Shown: positions 24,670 through 34,159, numbered from the stretch's first letter. The stretch is 64,000 nucleotides of DNA from Amycolatopsis cihanbeyliensis (GCF_006715045.1 NZ_VFML01000002.1:682001-746000), one strand, 5' to 3'. Translations and numbers: made by a program. Notes: generated by a model not told the origin, from the sequence alone.

Positions 24670-27485
24670 CGGTCCACCAGCGACACCGCGGATTCGGCAT
24701 CCCACTCGGCCTCCGGTCCCGCACCGGCCCGGCTCAACCCCACCTGCACCGCCGTCACCTTGTACTCCGGGCAGTTCGTCGCCCAGTCGGAGTTCTCGGT
24801 GGTGACCACGTTGGCTCCGGTCACCGGGTGGTGGAAGGTGGTGTACACCACCCCGACCGGCATCCGGTCGGCGAGCACCGCGCGCAGCCTGGTCTCACCG
24901 ACCCTGCTGCTGAGCGACACCTCGTCACCGTCGGCGATCCCGCGTACCTCGGCATCGTGCGGATGGATCTCCAGCACGTCCTCCGGGTGCCAGACCACGT
25001 TGCGGGTGCGCCGGGTCTGGGCGCCCACGTTGTACTGGCTGAGGATCCGTCCCGTGGTGAGGATCAACGGGAACCGCCGGGTGCTGCGCTCGCTGGTCGG
25101 CACGAACGGCGTCGGCACGAACCTGCCCTTGCCGCGCACGAAGGCATCCACGTGCATCACCGGGGTGCCCTCCGGGGCCGAGCTGTCGCACGGCCACTGC
25201 ACGCTACCCAGCTTGTCCAGTTTCTCGAAGGACACCCCGGAGAAGGTCGGGGTGACCGAGGCGATCTCGTCCATGATCTCCCTCGGGTGCGCGTAGCTCA
25301 TGGTGTAGCCCATGGCACGCGCGATCTCGCAGACGATCTGCCACTCGTGCAGCCCGGTCCGCGCGGCCATCACCGGACGAACCCGGTTGATCCGGCGCTC
25401 GGCGTTGGTGAACGTGCCGTCCTTCTCCAGGAAGGAGGTGCCGGGGAGGAACACGTGCGCGTACTCGGCCGTCTCGTTGCGGAACAGGTCCTGCACGACC
25501 ACCAGTTCCATGGCTTCCAGTGCCGCGGTGACATGCTTGGTGTTCGGGTCCGACTGGGCGATGTCCTCACCCTGCACGAACAGCCCACGGAAGGTGCCGT
25601 CCACGGCGGCGTCGAACATGTTCGGGATGCGCAGCCCGGGGTCCGGCACGATCGGCCGTTGCCACAACGTCTCGAACACCTCGCGCACGGCGTCGTCGGA
25701 GACGTGCCGGTAGCCGGACAGCTCGTGCGGGAAGGAACCCATATCGCAGGATCCCTGCACGTTGTTCTGGCCACGCAACGGGTTCACCCCGACCCCGTCC
25801 CTGCCGATGTTTCCGGTGGCCATCGCGAGATTCGCCATCCCCATGACCATGGTCGAGCCCTGGCTGTGCTCGGTGACGCCGAGACCGTAGTAGATGGCGG
25901 CGTTCCCACCGCCGGCGTACAACCGCGCGGCCGCCCGCAGCTCCCCGGCAGGCACACCGGTCACCGGTTCGACGGCCTCCGGGCTGTTCTCCGGCCGCGC
26001 GATGAACTCCCGCCAGTCCTCGAAATCCGCACAGCGGTCATCTACAAAGGACTGATCGACCAGTCCCTCGGTCACCACGACGTGCGCCATCGCGTTGATC
26101 ACCGCGACATTCGTGCCCGGTTGCAGTTGCAGATGGTGTTCGGCCTCGACATGCGGCGAACGCACCAGGTCGATCCGGCGCGGGTCGACCACCACCAGCT
26201 TGGCTCCCTCGCGCAACCGCCGCTTCATCCGGGAGGCGAACACCGGGTGCCCGTCGGTGGGGTTCGCGCCGATCACCACGATGACGTCGGCCTCGGCCAC
26301 CGAACGGAAGTCCTGGGTGCCGGCCGAGGTGCCGAAGGTCTGCTTGAGCCCGTAACCTGTCGGCGAGTGGCACACCCGCGCGCAGGTGTCCACGTTGTTG
26401 TTGCCGAAGGCGGCACGCACCATCTTCTGCACCACGTAGACCTCCTCGTTGGTGCACCGCGAGGAGGTGATTCCGCCGATGGCGCCGGTACCGTGCCTGG
26501 CCTGGATGTCCCGCATCCGCTGCGCGACATGGCCGATCGCGGTCTCCCACTCCACCTCGCGCCACTCGTCGGTGATGCGTTCCCTGATCATCGGCCTGAG
26601 CACCCGGTCGGGATGGCCCGCGTAGCCGAACGCGAACCGCCCCTTGACGCAGGAGTGTCCCTCGTTCGCCCCGCCGTCCTTGTACGGCACCATCCGGACC
26701 AGCTCGTCCCCGCGCAGCTCGGCCTTGAACGAGCAGCCGACCCCGCAGTAGGCGCAGGTGGTGAGCACGCTCCTGGTCGGCATCCCCAGGTCCACCACGG
26801 ACTTCTCCTGCAGGGTCGCCGTGGGGCAGGCCTGCACGCAGGCGCCGCAGGACACGCACTCGGAATCCATGAACAGCTCGCCCGCGCTCGGCGACACGGT
26901 GGACTCGAACCCGCGACCCTCGATGGTCAGCGCGAAGGTGCCCTGAACCTCGCCGCAGGCCCGCACGCAGCGGGAGCAGACGATGCACTTCGAGGGATCG
27001 AAGTCGAAGTAGGGGTTGCTGGTGTCCTTGGTGATGTCGAGGTGGTTCTCCCCCTCGTAGCCGTAACGGACCTGGCGCAGCCCCACCACCCCGGACATGT
27101 CCTGCAACTCGCAGTCGCCGTTGGCCGAGCAGGTGAGGCAGTCCAGCGGATGGTCGGAGATGTACAGCTCCATCACGCCCTGCCGCAGCTTCTCCAGCCG
27201 CGGCGTCTGGGTACGAACCTTCATCCCGTCGGCGACCGGGGTGGTGCACGACGCGGGCGTGCCCCGGCGGCCGTCGACCTCCACCAGGCACAGCCGGCAG
27301 GAACCGAAGGCCTCCAGGCTGTCGGTGGCGCACAGCTTCGGGATCTCGATCCCGGACCGCGCGGCGGCACGCATGACCGAGGTGCCTTCCGGCACCGACA
27401 CGGGCAGGCCGTCCACCTCGACCGATACCGTCGCCGGGCCGGGCCTGGCCGGGGTACCGAGATCAGGCTCCTTGAGCAGGCTCAT
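24666..27485 (-). CDS. fdsA: NAD-dependent formate dehydrogenase alpha subunit (Mo-bis-MGD catalytic subunit)
   Basis: The 939-residue catalytic subunit oxidises formate to CO2. N-terminal [2Fe-2S] domain (CATDSLEAFGSCRLC), a His/Cys cluster region (CLTCSANGDC), two [4Fe-4S] ferredoxin motifs (CIVCSRCVRAC, CVSCGACVQAC), then the molybdopterin part with its own cluster (CAYCGVGCSF) and the active-site Cys in CARVCHSPTGYGL, so Cys rather than selenocysteine coordinates Mo/W. The C-terminal pterin-binding domain follows (LTTGRILSQYNVGAQTRRT). Length and order match soluble FdsA. Translation is coupled: start inside the 3' end of fdsB, stop overlapping fdsD. FdhD and Mo-cofactor genes are not in the window. 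Confidence 0.95.
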   Translation of the reverse strand: MSLLKEPDLGTPARPGPATVSVEVDGLPVSVPEGTSVMRAAARSGIEIPKLCATDSLEAFGSCRLCLVEVDGRRGTPASCTTPVADGMKVRTQTPRLEKLRQGVMELYISDHPLDCLTCSANGDCELQDMSGVVGLRQVRYGYEGENHLDITKDTSNPYFDFDPSKCIVCSRCVRACGEVQGTFALTIEGRGFESTVSPSAGELFMDSECVSCGACVQACPTATLQEKSVVDLGMPTRSVLTTCAYCGVGCSFKAELRGDELVRMVPYKDGGANEGHSCVKGRFAFGYAGHPDRVLRPMIRERITDEWREVEWETAIGHVAQRMRDIQARHGTGAIGGITSSRCTNEEVYVVQKMVRAAFGNNNVDTCARVCHSPTGYGLKQTFGTSAGTQDFRSVAEADVIVVIGANPTDGHPVFASRMKRRLREGAKLVVVDPRRIDLVRSPHVEAEHHLQLQPGTNVAVINAMAHVVVTEGLVDQSFVDDRCADFEDWREFIARPENSPEAVEPVTGVPAGELRAAARLYAGGGNAAIYYGLGVTEHSQGSTMVMGMANLAMATGNIGRDGVGVNPLRGQNNVQGSCDMGSFPHELSGYRHVSDDAVREVFETLWQRPIVPDPGLRIPNMFDAAVDGTFRGLFVQGEDIAQSDPNTKHVTAALEAMELVVVQDLFRNETAEYAHVFLPGTSFLEKDGTFTNAERRINRVRPVMAARTGLHEWQIVCEIARAMGYTMSYAHPREIMDEIASVTPTFSGVSFEKLDKLGSVQWPCDSSAPEGTPVMHVDAFVRGKGRFVPTPFVPTSERSTRRFPLILTTGRILSQYNVGAQTRRTRNVVWHPEDVLEIHPHDAEVRGIADGDEVSLSSRVGETRLRAVLADRMPVGVVYTTFHHPVTGANVVTTENSDWATNCPEYKVTAVQVGLSRAGAGPEAEWDAESAVSLVDR

Positions 27486-29031
27486 GCGTCGCCTCCTTGT
27501 GGTGGCCGGTGAAGTCGTCCGGAAAGTGCAGTAGCGCGCTGCGCACCGGGGTCGGGGTGAGACCGCCCATCGCGCACAGCGAGCCGTCGGTCATCAGCTC
27601 GCAGAGGTCGTCCAGCAGGGCCAGGTTCGCGTCGGGGTCCGCTCCCTCGACCACGCGGTCGATCACCTCGACCCCCCGTACCGCACCGACCCGGCACGGG
27701 GTGCACTTGCCACACGACTCCTCCGCACAGAACGCGAAGGCGAACCGGGCCATGGCGGCCATGTCCACGGTGTCGTCGAACACCACGATGCCACCGTGCC
27801 CGAGCATGGCCTCGGCCTCGGCGAAGCTCTCGTAGGCCAGCGGCAGGTCGAACCGCGACACCGGCAGGTAGGCGCCGAGCGGCCCGCCCACCTGCACCGC
27901 GCGCACCGGCCTGCCCGACCGGGTGCCGCCACCGTAGCCCCGCACCAGCTCACCCAGCGTCCGGCCGAAGGCCGTCTCGAACACGCCGCCGTGAGCGATG
28001 TTGCCGGCCAGTTGGAACACCTGGGTGCCACGGGAACGGTCGATGCCGAGCTCGGCGTAGGCCGCTCCCCCGCCGGCGAGGATGGCGGGCACGCTGGCCA
28101 GGGTGAGCACGTTGTTCACCACGGTCGGCTTGCCGAACAGCCCGGTGATGGCCGGGATGGGCGGTTTGGAACGCACCATGCCGCGCTTGCCCTCCAGGCT
28201 CTCCAGCATGGAGGTCTCCTCGCCGCAGATATAGGCACCGGCGCCGACCCGGATGAACAGGTCGAACCGCAGCCCGGAACCGAGTACGTCGGCGCCGAGC
28301 CAGCCCCGCGCGTAGGCGATGTCGACGGCCGCCCGCATCGTGGCCACCGCGTCCGGATACTCCGAGCGGATATAGAGGTAGCCCTCACCCGAGCCCACCG
28401 CGTGCGCGGCGATCGTCATCCCCTCGATCAGGCAGAACGGGTCGCCCTCCAGCAGCATCCGGTCGGCGAAGGTGCCGCTGTCCCCCTCGTCGGCGTTGCA
28501 GCAGACGAACTTCTGCTCCCCCGGGGTGTCCAGCACGGTCTTCCACTTGATCCCCGCGGGAAAGCCCGCACCTCCCCTCCCACGCAGCCCGGACTCGGTG
28601 ACCTCGGCGACGACCTCCGCCGGGTCGCGCTCGAGTGCCGTGCGCAGCCCGGTCAGGCCGCCCGCGGCCACGTACTCCTCGGCGGAGAGCGGGTCGGTGC
28701 GGCCGACCCTGGCGAAGCACAGCCGCTGCTGGTCGCGCATCCACGGCAGCTCCTCGACCAGGCCGTGCCCCAGCTCGTGCTCGGCGCCCTCGAACAGGCC
28801 CGCCGCGACCAGTCCGGGCACCGCGGCGGCGGTGACCGGGCCGTAGCCGACCCGGCCGCGCCCGGTGGTCACCTCGACCAGGGGCTCCAGCCAGAGCATG
28901 CCCCGGGATCCGTTGCGTACCAGGCGAATCGGTACGCCGGCGGCCTCGGCCTCGCGCTGGATGGCCGCGGCGACCTCGTTCGCGCCGACCGAGGTCGCCG
29001 CGGAGTCCCTGGGGACGTACACGGTGATCAT
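27463..29031 (-). CDS. fdsB: NAD-dependent formate dehydrogenase beta subunit (diaphorase, NuoF-like)
   Basis: The 522-residue protein passes electrons from FdsA to NAD. An N-terminal thioredoxin-like NuoE-type part (residues 1-110) is followed by the NuoF-like FMN/NADH-binding domain: GLRGRGGAGFPAG (glycine-rich NADH site), FVCCNADEGDSGTFADR, GAGAYICGEETSMLESLEGKRG, and the C-terminal [4Fe-4S] motif ESCGKCTPCRVG. ATG at 29031 overlaps the fdsG stop by 4 bp; its own 3' end overlaps fdsA by 23 bp. The longer frame to 29259 lies inside fdsG and is rejected. Confidence 0.94.
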   Translation of the reverse strand: MITVYVPRDSAATSVGANEVAAAIQREAEAAGVPIRLVRNGSRGMLWLEPLVEVTTGRGRVGYGPVTAAAVPGLVAAGLFEGAEHELGHGLVEELPWMRDQQRLCFARVGRTDPLSAEEYVAAGGLTGLRTALERDPAEVVAEVTESGLRGRGGAGFPAGIKWKTVLDTPGEQKFVCCNADEGDSGTFADRMLLEGDPFCLIEGMTIAAHAVGSGEGYLYIRSEYPDAVATMRAAVDIAYARGWLGADVLGSGLRFDLFIRVGAGAYICGEETSMLESLEGKRGMVRSKPPIPAITGLFGKPTVVNNVLTLASVPAILAGGGAAYAELGIDRSRGTQVFQLAGNIAHGGVFETAFGRTLGELVRGYGGGTRSGRPVRAVQVGGPLGAYLPVSRFDLPLAYESFAEAEAMLGHGGIVVFDDTVDMAAMARFAFAFCAEESCGKCTPCRVGAVRGVEVIDRVVEGADPDANLALLDDLCELMTDGSLCAMGGLTPTPVRSALLHFPDDFTGHHKEATHEPAQGA

Positions 29032-29507
29032 GCGTGGCCCTCCGCGAGCAGGTCCATCAGCCTGCCCTCGTCCAGCCGCCCGTACAGCCTGCCGTTGATC
29101 TGCGCCGCGGGGCCGAGTGCGCAGTTGCCGAGGCAGAACACCTGCTCGAGGGTGACCGAACCGTCCGGGGTGGTCTGCCCGACCGGCACCCCGAACACCT
29201 GCTCCACCTGTGTGACCAGCCGCTCGGCACCGACCGCCCTGCACGCCTCGGCCCGGCACAGCCGCACGGTGGCCGCGCCGGCCGGTTCGGAACGGAAGTC
29301 GGTGTAGAAACTGACCACCCCGTGCACATCCGCGCGGGAGATGTTCAGTTCGGTGGCGAGTACGGCGACGGTCCGCTGGTCGATGTGGCCGAACTCGGCC
29401 TGGATGTCGTGCAGGATCGGCAGCAGCGCGCCGCGGTCCGCGCGATGCGCCTCGACCACGGCGCGTACGCGCTCCTCGGCCGGAGCGCCGGCACTGTCCA
29501 CTGTCAT
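29028..29507 (-). CDS. fdsG: NAD-dependent formate dehydrogenase gamma subunit (NuoE-like)
   Basis: The 159-residue protein has the NuoE-type thioredoxin fold binding one [2Fe-2S] cluster. The Cys ligands are in VRLCRAEACRAVG and VFCLGNCALGP; the helical N terminus reads LLPILHDIQAEFGHIDQ and VHGVVSFYTDF. First gene of fdsGBAD. A block of GTATAC-like repeats upstream (29536-29568) is probably the promoter/operator. Confidence 0.93.
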   Translation of the reverse strand: MTVDSAGAPAEERVRAVVEAHRADRGALLPILHDIQAEFGHIDQRTVAVLATELNISRADVHGVVSFYTDFRSEPAGAATVRLCRAEACRAVGAERLVTQVEQVFGVPVGQTTPDGSVTLEQVFCLGNCALGPAAQINGRLYGRLDEGRLMDLLAEGHA

Positions 29508-29535
29508 ACCGGCTCCTCAGCTCGTACCGGCGTGA

Positions 29536-29568
29536 ATACCGTATACAAAACTACTGTATCCAGTATCC
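29536..29568 (-). promoter_or_regulatory. GTATAC-type repeat cluster upstream of fdsG
   Basis: On the + strand: ATACCGTATACAAAAC, then ACTGTATCCAGTATCC. Three GTATnC half-sites in 33 bp, AT-rich, about 30-60 bp upstream of the fdsG start. GntR/FadR-type regulators bind TGTATAC-like sites, so such a regulator may control the operon; none is encoded nearby. Confidence 0.4.
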
Positions 29569-29610
29569 GGCCCGGTCGGCAAGAGGCGGGCCCCGGCGGC
29601 CTGGCGGGGA

Positions 29611-31347
29611 CTACCGGCGCGGGATGTTGCGCAGGTTGCTGCGGGCGAGGTCGAGCATCCTGCCCACCCCGCCGCTGAGCACGATCTTGCTGGTCGCCAG
29701 TGCGAAGCCGCGTACCTGGTCCGCGGTGATCCGGGGCGGCATGGACAGCGCGTTCGCGTCGGTCACCATCTCGATCAGCGCCGGGCCGTCGGCGGCCAAC
29801 CCGTCCCGCAGGGCGGGCCGCACCCGCTCCGGTTCGGTCACCCTGGTCGCCGGGATGCCCACCGCGTCGGCGATCGCGGTGAAGTCGACCGGCTCGTGGT
29901 CGGTCTGGTAGTCGGGAATGCCATCGACCAGCATCTCCAGCTTGACCATGCCGAGCGAGGCGTTGTTGAACAGCACGATCTTCACCGGAAGGCGGTGCAG
30001 CCGGACGGTGAGCAGTTCGCCGAGCAACATGCCGAGGCCGCCGTCCCCGGACAGCGACACCACCTGTCGGCCAGGATGGCTTGCCTGCGCACCGATCGCG
30101 TGTGGCAACGCGTTGGCCATCGTGCCGTGCCGCCAGGACCCGATCACCCGGCGCCGCCCGTTCGGCGTCAGGTAGCGCGCGGCCCAGACATTGCACATCC
30201 CGGTGTCCACGGTGAACACCGCGTCCTCGGCGGCGAGATCGTCCAACACGGACGCGACGTACTCGGGGTGGATGGGCACCTGGTGCTCGATGTTCCTGGT
30301 GTACGCGGAAACCGCCTGTTCCAGGGCCCTGGTGTGCTTGTGCAGCATGCGGTCGAGGAAGGCACGATCGGTCTTGCGTTCCAGCAGCGGCAGCAACGCC
30401 CGGATGGTGGTGCCGACGTCACCCTGCACCACGACGTCCACCGGGCAGCGGCGACCGAACTTGGTCGGGTCATGATCCACCTGCGCCGTGTGACCCTGCG
30501 GCAGGAAGTCGTCGTAGGGGAAGTCGGTGCCGAGCAGCACCAGCAGGTCGGCCTCCTGGCTGGCCTCGTAGCAAGCGCCGTATCCGAGCAGGCCGCTCAT
30601 GCCCACGTCGAAGGGGTTGTCGTACTGGATCCACTCCTTCCCGCCGAGCGCGTGCCCGATCGGCGCCAGCACGTGCTCGGCCAGCCCCACGACCTCGGCG
30701 TGCGCACCCCGTACCCCGGCACCGGCGAACAGGGTGACGGTGTCCGCCCTGTTGATGGCCTCGGCGAGCGCGGCAACCTGGGACCGCGGCGGGACCGCCA
30801 CGGCGGGCTCCCCGGCCAGCGCCCCGTAGCCAGCGGGGCCGGACGCGGCCTCGTGCGCGATATCGCCGGGCAGCACCAGCACGGCCACCCCGGAGCGGCC
30901 GATCGCGTGCTGCATGGCGATGTGCAGCACCCGGCCGGCATGCCCCGGGCCGGTGACCAGCTCGCAGTAGTGGCTGCATTCGACGAACAGCCGCTCGGGA
31001 TGAGTCTCCTGGAAGAAGCCGGTACCGATCTGGTGCGCGGGGATGTGCGTGGCGATCGCCAGCACCGGCGCGCCGTTGCGTTGCGCGTCGTACAACCCCT
31101 GCACGAGGTGGGTGTTCCCGGGGCCGCAACTCGCCGCGCAGACCGCGAGCCTGCCGGTCAGCGTGGCCTCCGCCCCTGCCGCGAACGCCGCGGCCTCCTC
31201 GTTGTGCACATGCACCCACTCGATGCCCTCGATCCGGCGCACCGCGTCGACGACCGGGTTGAGGCTGTCGCCCACCAGCCCGTAGATCCGTTGCACCCCG
31301 GCGTCCCGCAGGGTGGTGACCAGATGTTCCGCGACCGTACGTCGCAC
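29611..31347 (-). CDS. poxB: Pyruvate dehydrogenase (quinone)/pyruvate oxidase, thiamine-diphosphate enzyme
   Basis: The 578-residue protein has the three-domain ThDP fold of PoxB: Pyr domain with catalytic Glu (VHVHNEEAAAFAAGAEA), central FAD-binding domain (VTLFAGAGVRGAHAEV), and PP domain with the ThDP-Mg motif GDGGLGMLLGELLTVRLHRLPVKIVLFNNAS (key: GDGG...NNAS). It oxidises pyruvate to acetate and CO2, feeding the quinone pool. The C-terminal membrane-binding helix of the E. coli enzyme cannot be confirmed here. GTG start with AGGAGGA upstream. It is 103 bp downstream of the fdsGBAD promoter region and on the same strand but upstream of fdsG's start in the opposite sense of flow only by position; it has its own promoter space. 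Confidence 0.88.
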   Translation of the reverse strand: MRRTVAEHLVTTLRDAGVQRIYGLVGDSLNPVVDAVRRIEGIEWVHVHNEEAAAFAAGAEATLTGRLAVCAASCGPGNTHLVQGLYDAQRNGAPVLAIATHIPAHQIGTGFFQETHPERLFVECSHYCELVTGPGHAGRVLHIAMQHAIGRSGVAVLVLPGDIAHEAASGPAGYGALAGEPAVAVPPRSQVAALAEAINRADTVTLFAGAGVRGAHAEVVGLAEHVLAPIGHALGGKEWIQYDNPFDVGMSGLLGYGACYEASQEADLLVLLGTDFPYDDFLPQGHTAQVDHDPTKFGRRCPVDVVVQGDVGTTIRALLPLLERKTDRAFLDRMLHKHTRALEQAVSAYTRNIEHQVPIHPEYVASVLDDLAAEDAVFTVDTGMCNVWAARYLTPNGRRRVIGSWRHGTMANALPHAIGAQASHPGRQVVSLSGDGGLGMLLGELLTVRLHRLPVKIVLFNNASLGMVKLEMLVDGIPDYQTDHEPVDFTAIADAVGIPATRVTEPERVRPALRDGLAADGPALIEMVTDANALSMPPRITADQVRGFALATSKIVLSGGVGRMLDLARSNLRNIPRR

Positions 31348-31528
31348 GGTTCCTCCTTCGGGTCGGTTCCGTGACCACGCCCGTGCTCCGTCCGGCGACG
31401 TGGCTACGACCTCCAGCCTCGTCCCGCGGAGCCCGCCGGAAAATGATCAGATCGCGTGATCTTGGACGCGCCGGGTTCCCGCCGGGCCGTCCAGCCACCG
31501 ATGAGTTCTTCCCCCGGCGACCGTCTCA

Positions 31529-32627
31529 GTGCGCACAATGGTGCCCAAGCAGGACGGAGGGGTGGATGTGGACGTGCGCGAGGCCGAAGTGGTCGAGGCG
31601 GCGCGGGCCGGTGACGAGCGAGCGTTCGGGGAGCTGTTCGAGCGGTACCGGCGGGAGCTGCGCGTACACTGCTATCGGATGCTCGGCTCCTTCGAGGAGG
31701 CCGAGGACCACACAGGACACCTTCCTGCGTGCCTGGCGCCGGCTGGACACCTTCCAGGGCCGCGCCACGTTCCGCGCCTGGCTCTACCGGATCGCCACCA
31801 ACACCTGCCTGGACACGCTGGGCAAGCGACCGCGGGAGCCGATCCCCGAGGCCCGCTCCCTTCCCGCCGACCCCACGGCGGCACCGCTGCCCGCGGTGGC
31901 CCTGCGGTGGGTGGGTCCGTTCCCCGACCGGCTGCTCGAGCCACCGGCGCCGAGCGACAGCGGGCCGGACGCGGTCGCGGTGTCCAGGGAGACGGTCGAG
32001 CTGGCCTTCATCGTCGCCGTGCAGCACCTGCCGCCGCGCCAGCGAGCCGTGCTGATCCTGCGTGACGTGCTCGGCTGGCGGGCCAAGGAGGTCGCCGTCC
32101 TGCTGGAGAGCAGCGTCGCGGCGACGAACAGTGCTCTCCAGCGGGCCAGGGTCACCGTGCAGCGGCACCTGCCGCGCAGGCGGGTCGAGTGGTCCCCCAC
32201 GCGGCGCCCGAGCGAGCAGGAACGCGCCGTCGTGCGGCGCTATATGGACGCGCTCGCGCGAGCCGATGACGCGGTGATCGGGGCGATGCTGCGCGAGGAC
32301 GCCCGGTGCAGCCACCAGCCTGGCGCCGGTGGCCATATGGACAGCGCGCCGGTCTGGTACGAGGGGCGCGACACGCTGGTCGCCGCGTGGAGCCCGGCGC
32401 TGCGTGGTCCCGACGCCATCGAGTTCCGGTTCCGGGAGACGCGCGCCAACGGGCATCCGGCGATCGCGGTCTACATGCGGCCTGCCGGTAGCGACTCCGC
32501 CTTCGAGGCCTTCGTGCTGAGCGCGCTGCGGATCGTGCACGGCCGAATCGCGGAACTCACCGGCTTCACCAGCGCGGTGTTCCCGGCCTTCGAGCTACCG
32601 GCCACGCTGGCCCCGGACAGCCCGTGA
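31529..32627 (+). pseudogene. ECF sigma factor with SnoaL-like C-terminal domain, frameshifted
   Basis: Two frames together encode one sigma-70-family protein. From GTG 31529, ATG 31538 or GTG 31562 the first frame gives EAARAGDERAFGELFERYRR and CYRMLGSFEEAED. At about 31710 the sequence GAGGACCACACAGGACACC shifts, and the next frame continues TQDTFLRAWRRLDTF, FRAWLYRIATNTC (region 2), VQHLPPRQRAVLILRDVLGW and helix-turn-helix VAVLLESSVAATNSALQRAR (region 4), and a SnoaL-like tail (ARCSHQPGAGGHMDSAPVWYEG) as in SigG/SigJ-type factors. Two bases appear missing, because family members have two residues between ED and QDTF. No stop or degeneration elsewhere, so a recent mutation or an assembly error is possible. 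Confidence 0.8.
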
Positions 32628-32670
32628 TCCGGCCGGCGGGCACCCGGCCGGGTGCCCGCCGGCCGGATCA
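32625..32670. terminator. 46-bp perfect palindrome, bidirectional terminator
   Basis: Bases 32625-32647 are the exact reverse complement of 32648-32670 (half-site TGATCCGGCCGGCGGGCACC plus CGG). The left end is the TGA stop of the sigma-factor frame and the right end is the stop of the convergent membrane-protein gene, so one palindrome supplies both stops and a 21-bp stem. Confidence 0.9.
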
Positions 32671-33051
32671 GGACGCCGACCGCGCCGTGGCGGCCCGGGA
32701 CAGGCCCGCGGCCTGCAGGCCGAGCAATCCGAGCACCACGGCCGCCTGCGCCAGCACGAAGGCGATCCCCAGCCCGGTCAGCTCGGACCACGCCGCCGCC
32801 GCGAAGGCCACGCTGGCGAGTACCCACACCAGGTTGCCCAGCACCACCTCCCGCACCGGGCCGGGTGTCACACCGACCGAGACCCACCCGACGAACGCCG
32901 CCCACACCACCAGACCGGCGCCCGCCAGTACCGACAGCAACACCGGAAGGCCGAGGAGGTCGTCCAACACCCCGGACAGCGCCACCAGCAGCACCCCCAG
33001 CCCACCGGACGCGACCGCGTCGACCCGCAACACCGTTCGAAGATCCCGCAT
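32668..33051 (-). CDS. Small integral membrane protein
   Basis: The 127-residue protein has four hydrophobic helices: VASGGLGVLLVALSGVLDDLL, LPVLLSVLAGAGLVVWAAFVGW, VVLGNLVWVLASVAFAAAAW and LGIAFVLAQAAVVLGLLGL. It resembles small actinomycete integral membrane proteins of unknown role often placed near a sigma factor or regulator. ATG follows GGAGGCGAGAA. It converges on the sigma-factor gene with the shared palindromic terminator. No domain is recognised. Confidence 0.75.
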   Translation of the reverse strand: MRDLRTVLRVDAVASGGLGVLLVALSGVLDDLLGLPVLLSVLAGAGLVVWAAFVGWVSVGVTPGPVREVVLGNLVWVLASVAFAAAAWSELTGLGIAFVLAQAAVVLGLLGLQAAGLSRAATARSAS

Positions 33052-33252
33052 TTCTCGCCTCCAGATCCCTGTGCCCTACTCCATGCGGACCACATGGACG
33101 AGGTGGACTCTCCTCCCGCCGGAGCCGCCGGTCGATTACCTCGCGGGTCATGCCTGCCGGTACCCCGAGCCCATACCGGCACGGCGCTCTCGCTCCTATA
33201 CTTCGCGAAACCCGGTAGCTCATCCGCCGCTCGAACGGACAGGGAACCCCTT

Positions 33253-34041
33253 ATGCCACAAGCAATGGGCTGGAACGACTTCGTCGACACCGAGACGCGG
33301 GAGGAGTACCAGCGGTTGAACCTCCTCGAGCGGATATTCGACCCGTTCACCGTCCGCAACCTCGACCGCCTCGGGGTGCGGCCGGGATCACGGTGTCTCG
33401 AGGTCGGCGCGGGCGCCGGGTCGGTCGCCAGGCATATGGCCGAGCTCGCCGGACCCGAGTACGTGACCGCGACGGACCTCAGCCTGGCCTTCCTGACTCC
33501 GCTCACCGAACTCGGCATCCAGGTACGGCAGCACGATGTCACCGCCGACGACCCCCCGGGCGAGTTCGACCTGATCCACGCCCGGTTCGTCCTCGATCAC
33601 CTGCGGGAACGCGAGGCCGTGCTGGCCAGGATGGCCTCCTGGCTCAGGCCGGGCGGGTGGTTGTGCGTCGAGGCCGCCAGCACCCTGCCCGAACTGTCCT
33701 CCCGCCCGGCCACCCGCCGCTCGATGGAGACCTTGAGCCGGGTGATGTCCGACCGGGTCGGCACGCACACGACCTGGGCCCGGCAACTGCCACTCCCGCT
33801 CGAGCGGGTGGGACTGCTCGACTGCGACACCGAAGGCCAGATGCTGCCCGCGCGGGGCGGCTCACCACTGGCGAGCTGGCTGAAGTCCACCACCAAGCTG
33901 GTCGAGTCGCATGCGCTCGAGACCGGGCTGATCACCCGGCACGAGCTGGACGAGGCCTACGTGCTCTACGAGTCGCCGGACTTCCTCGACTACTCCTGGC
34001 TGACGATCGCCGCCTGGGGCCGACGCCCCACCGCCGGCTGA
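33253..34041 (+). CDS. Class I SAM-dependent methyltransferase
   Basis: The 262-residue protein has a Rossmann methyltransferase fold: motif I CLEVGAGAGSVARHMAEL (about residue 47), motif II region TATDLSLAFL, motif near DPPGEFDLIHARFVLDHL, and motif III LRPGGWLCVEAAS. The substrate is unknown. ATG 33253 lies after AGGGAACCCC; the longer frame from 33094 overlaps the upstream promoter region and is rejected. A hairpin with the stop in its loop (34032-34049) may terminate it. Confidence 0.86.
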   Translation: MPQAMGWNDFVDTETREEYQRLNLLERIFDPFTVRNLDRLGVRPGSRCLEVGAGAGSVARHMAELAGPEYVTATDLSLAFLTPLTELGIQVRQHDVTADDPPGEFDLIHARFVLDHLREREAVLARMASWLRPGGWLCVEAASTLPELSSRPATRRSMETLSRVMSDRVGTHTTWARQLPLPLERVGLLDCDTEGQMLPARGGSPLASWLKSTTKLVESHALETGLITRHELDEAYVLYESPDFLDYSWLTIAAWGRRPTAG

Positions 34042-34159
34042 CACCGGCGCTGCCGCTGGCGCGCCGGGCGGGGCCGCTGAGTCGGCGGCTCGCACCCACC
34101 CTGGTCATCGCCGCCGCGGCAGTCGCCGGGCGTCGGCCGCCGCAGCGGCGGTCGGCCGC

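Noticed and set aside
24648..27512. 954-codon open frame on the plus strand
   Set aside because: Antisense to fdsA, which has full iron-sulfur and molybdopterin motifs.
32471..33223. 250-codon minus-strand frame around the small membrane-protein gene
   Set aside because: It is out of frame with the clear four-helix protein at 32668-33051 and gives an Arg/Gly-rich shadow.
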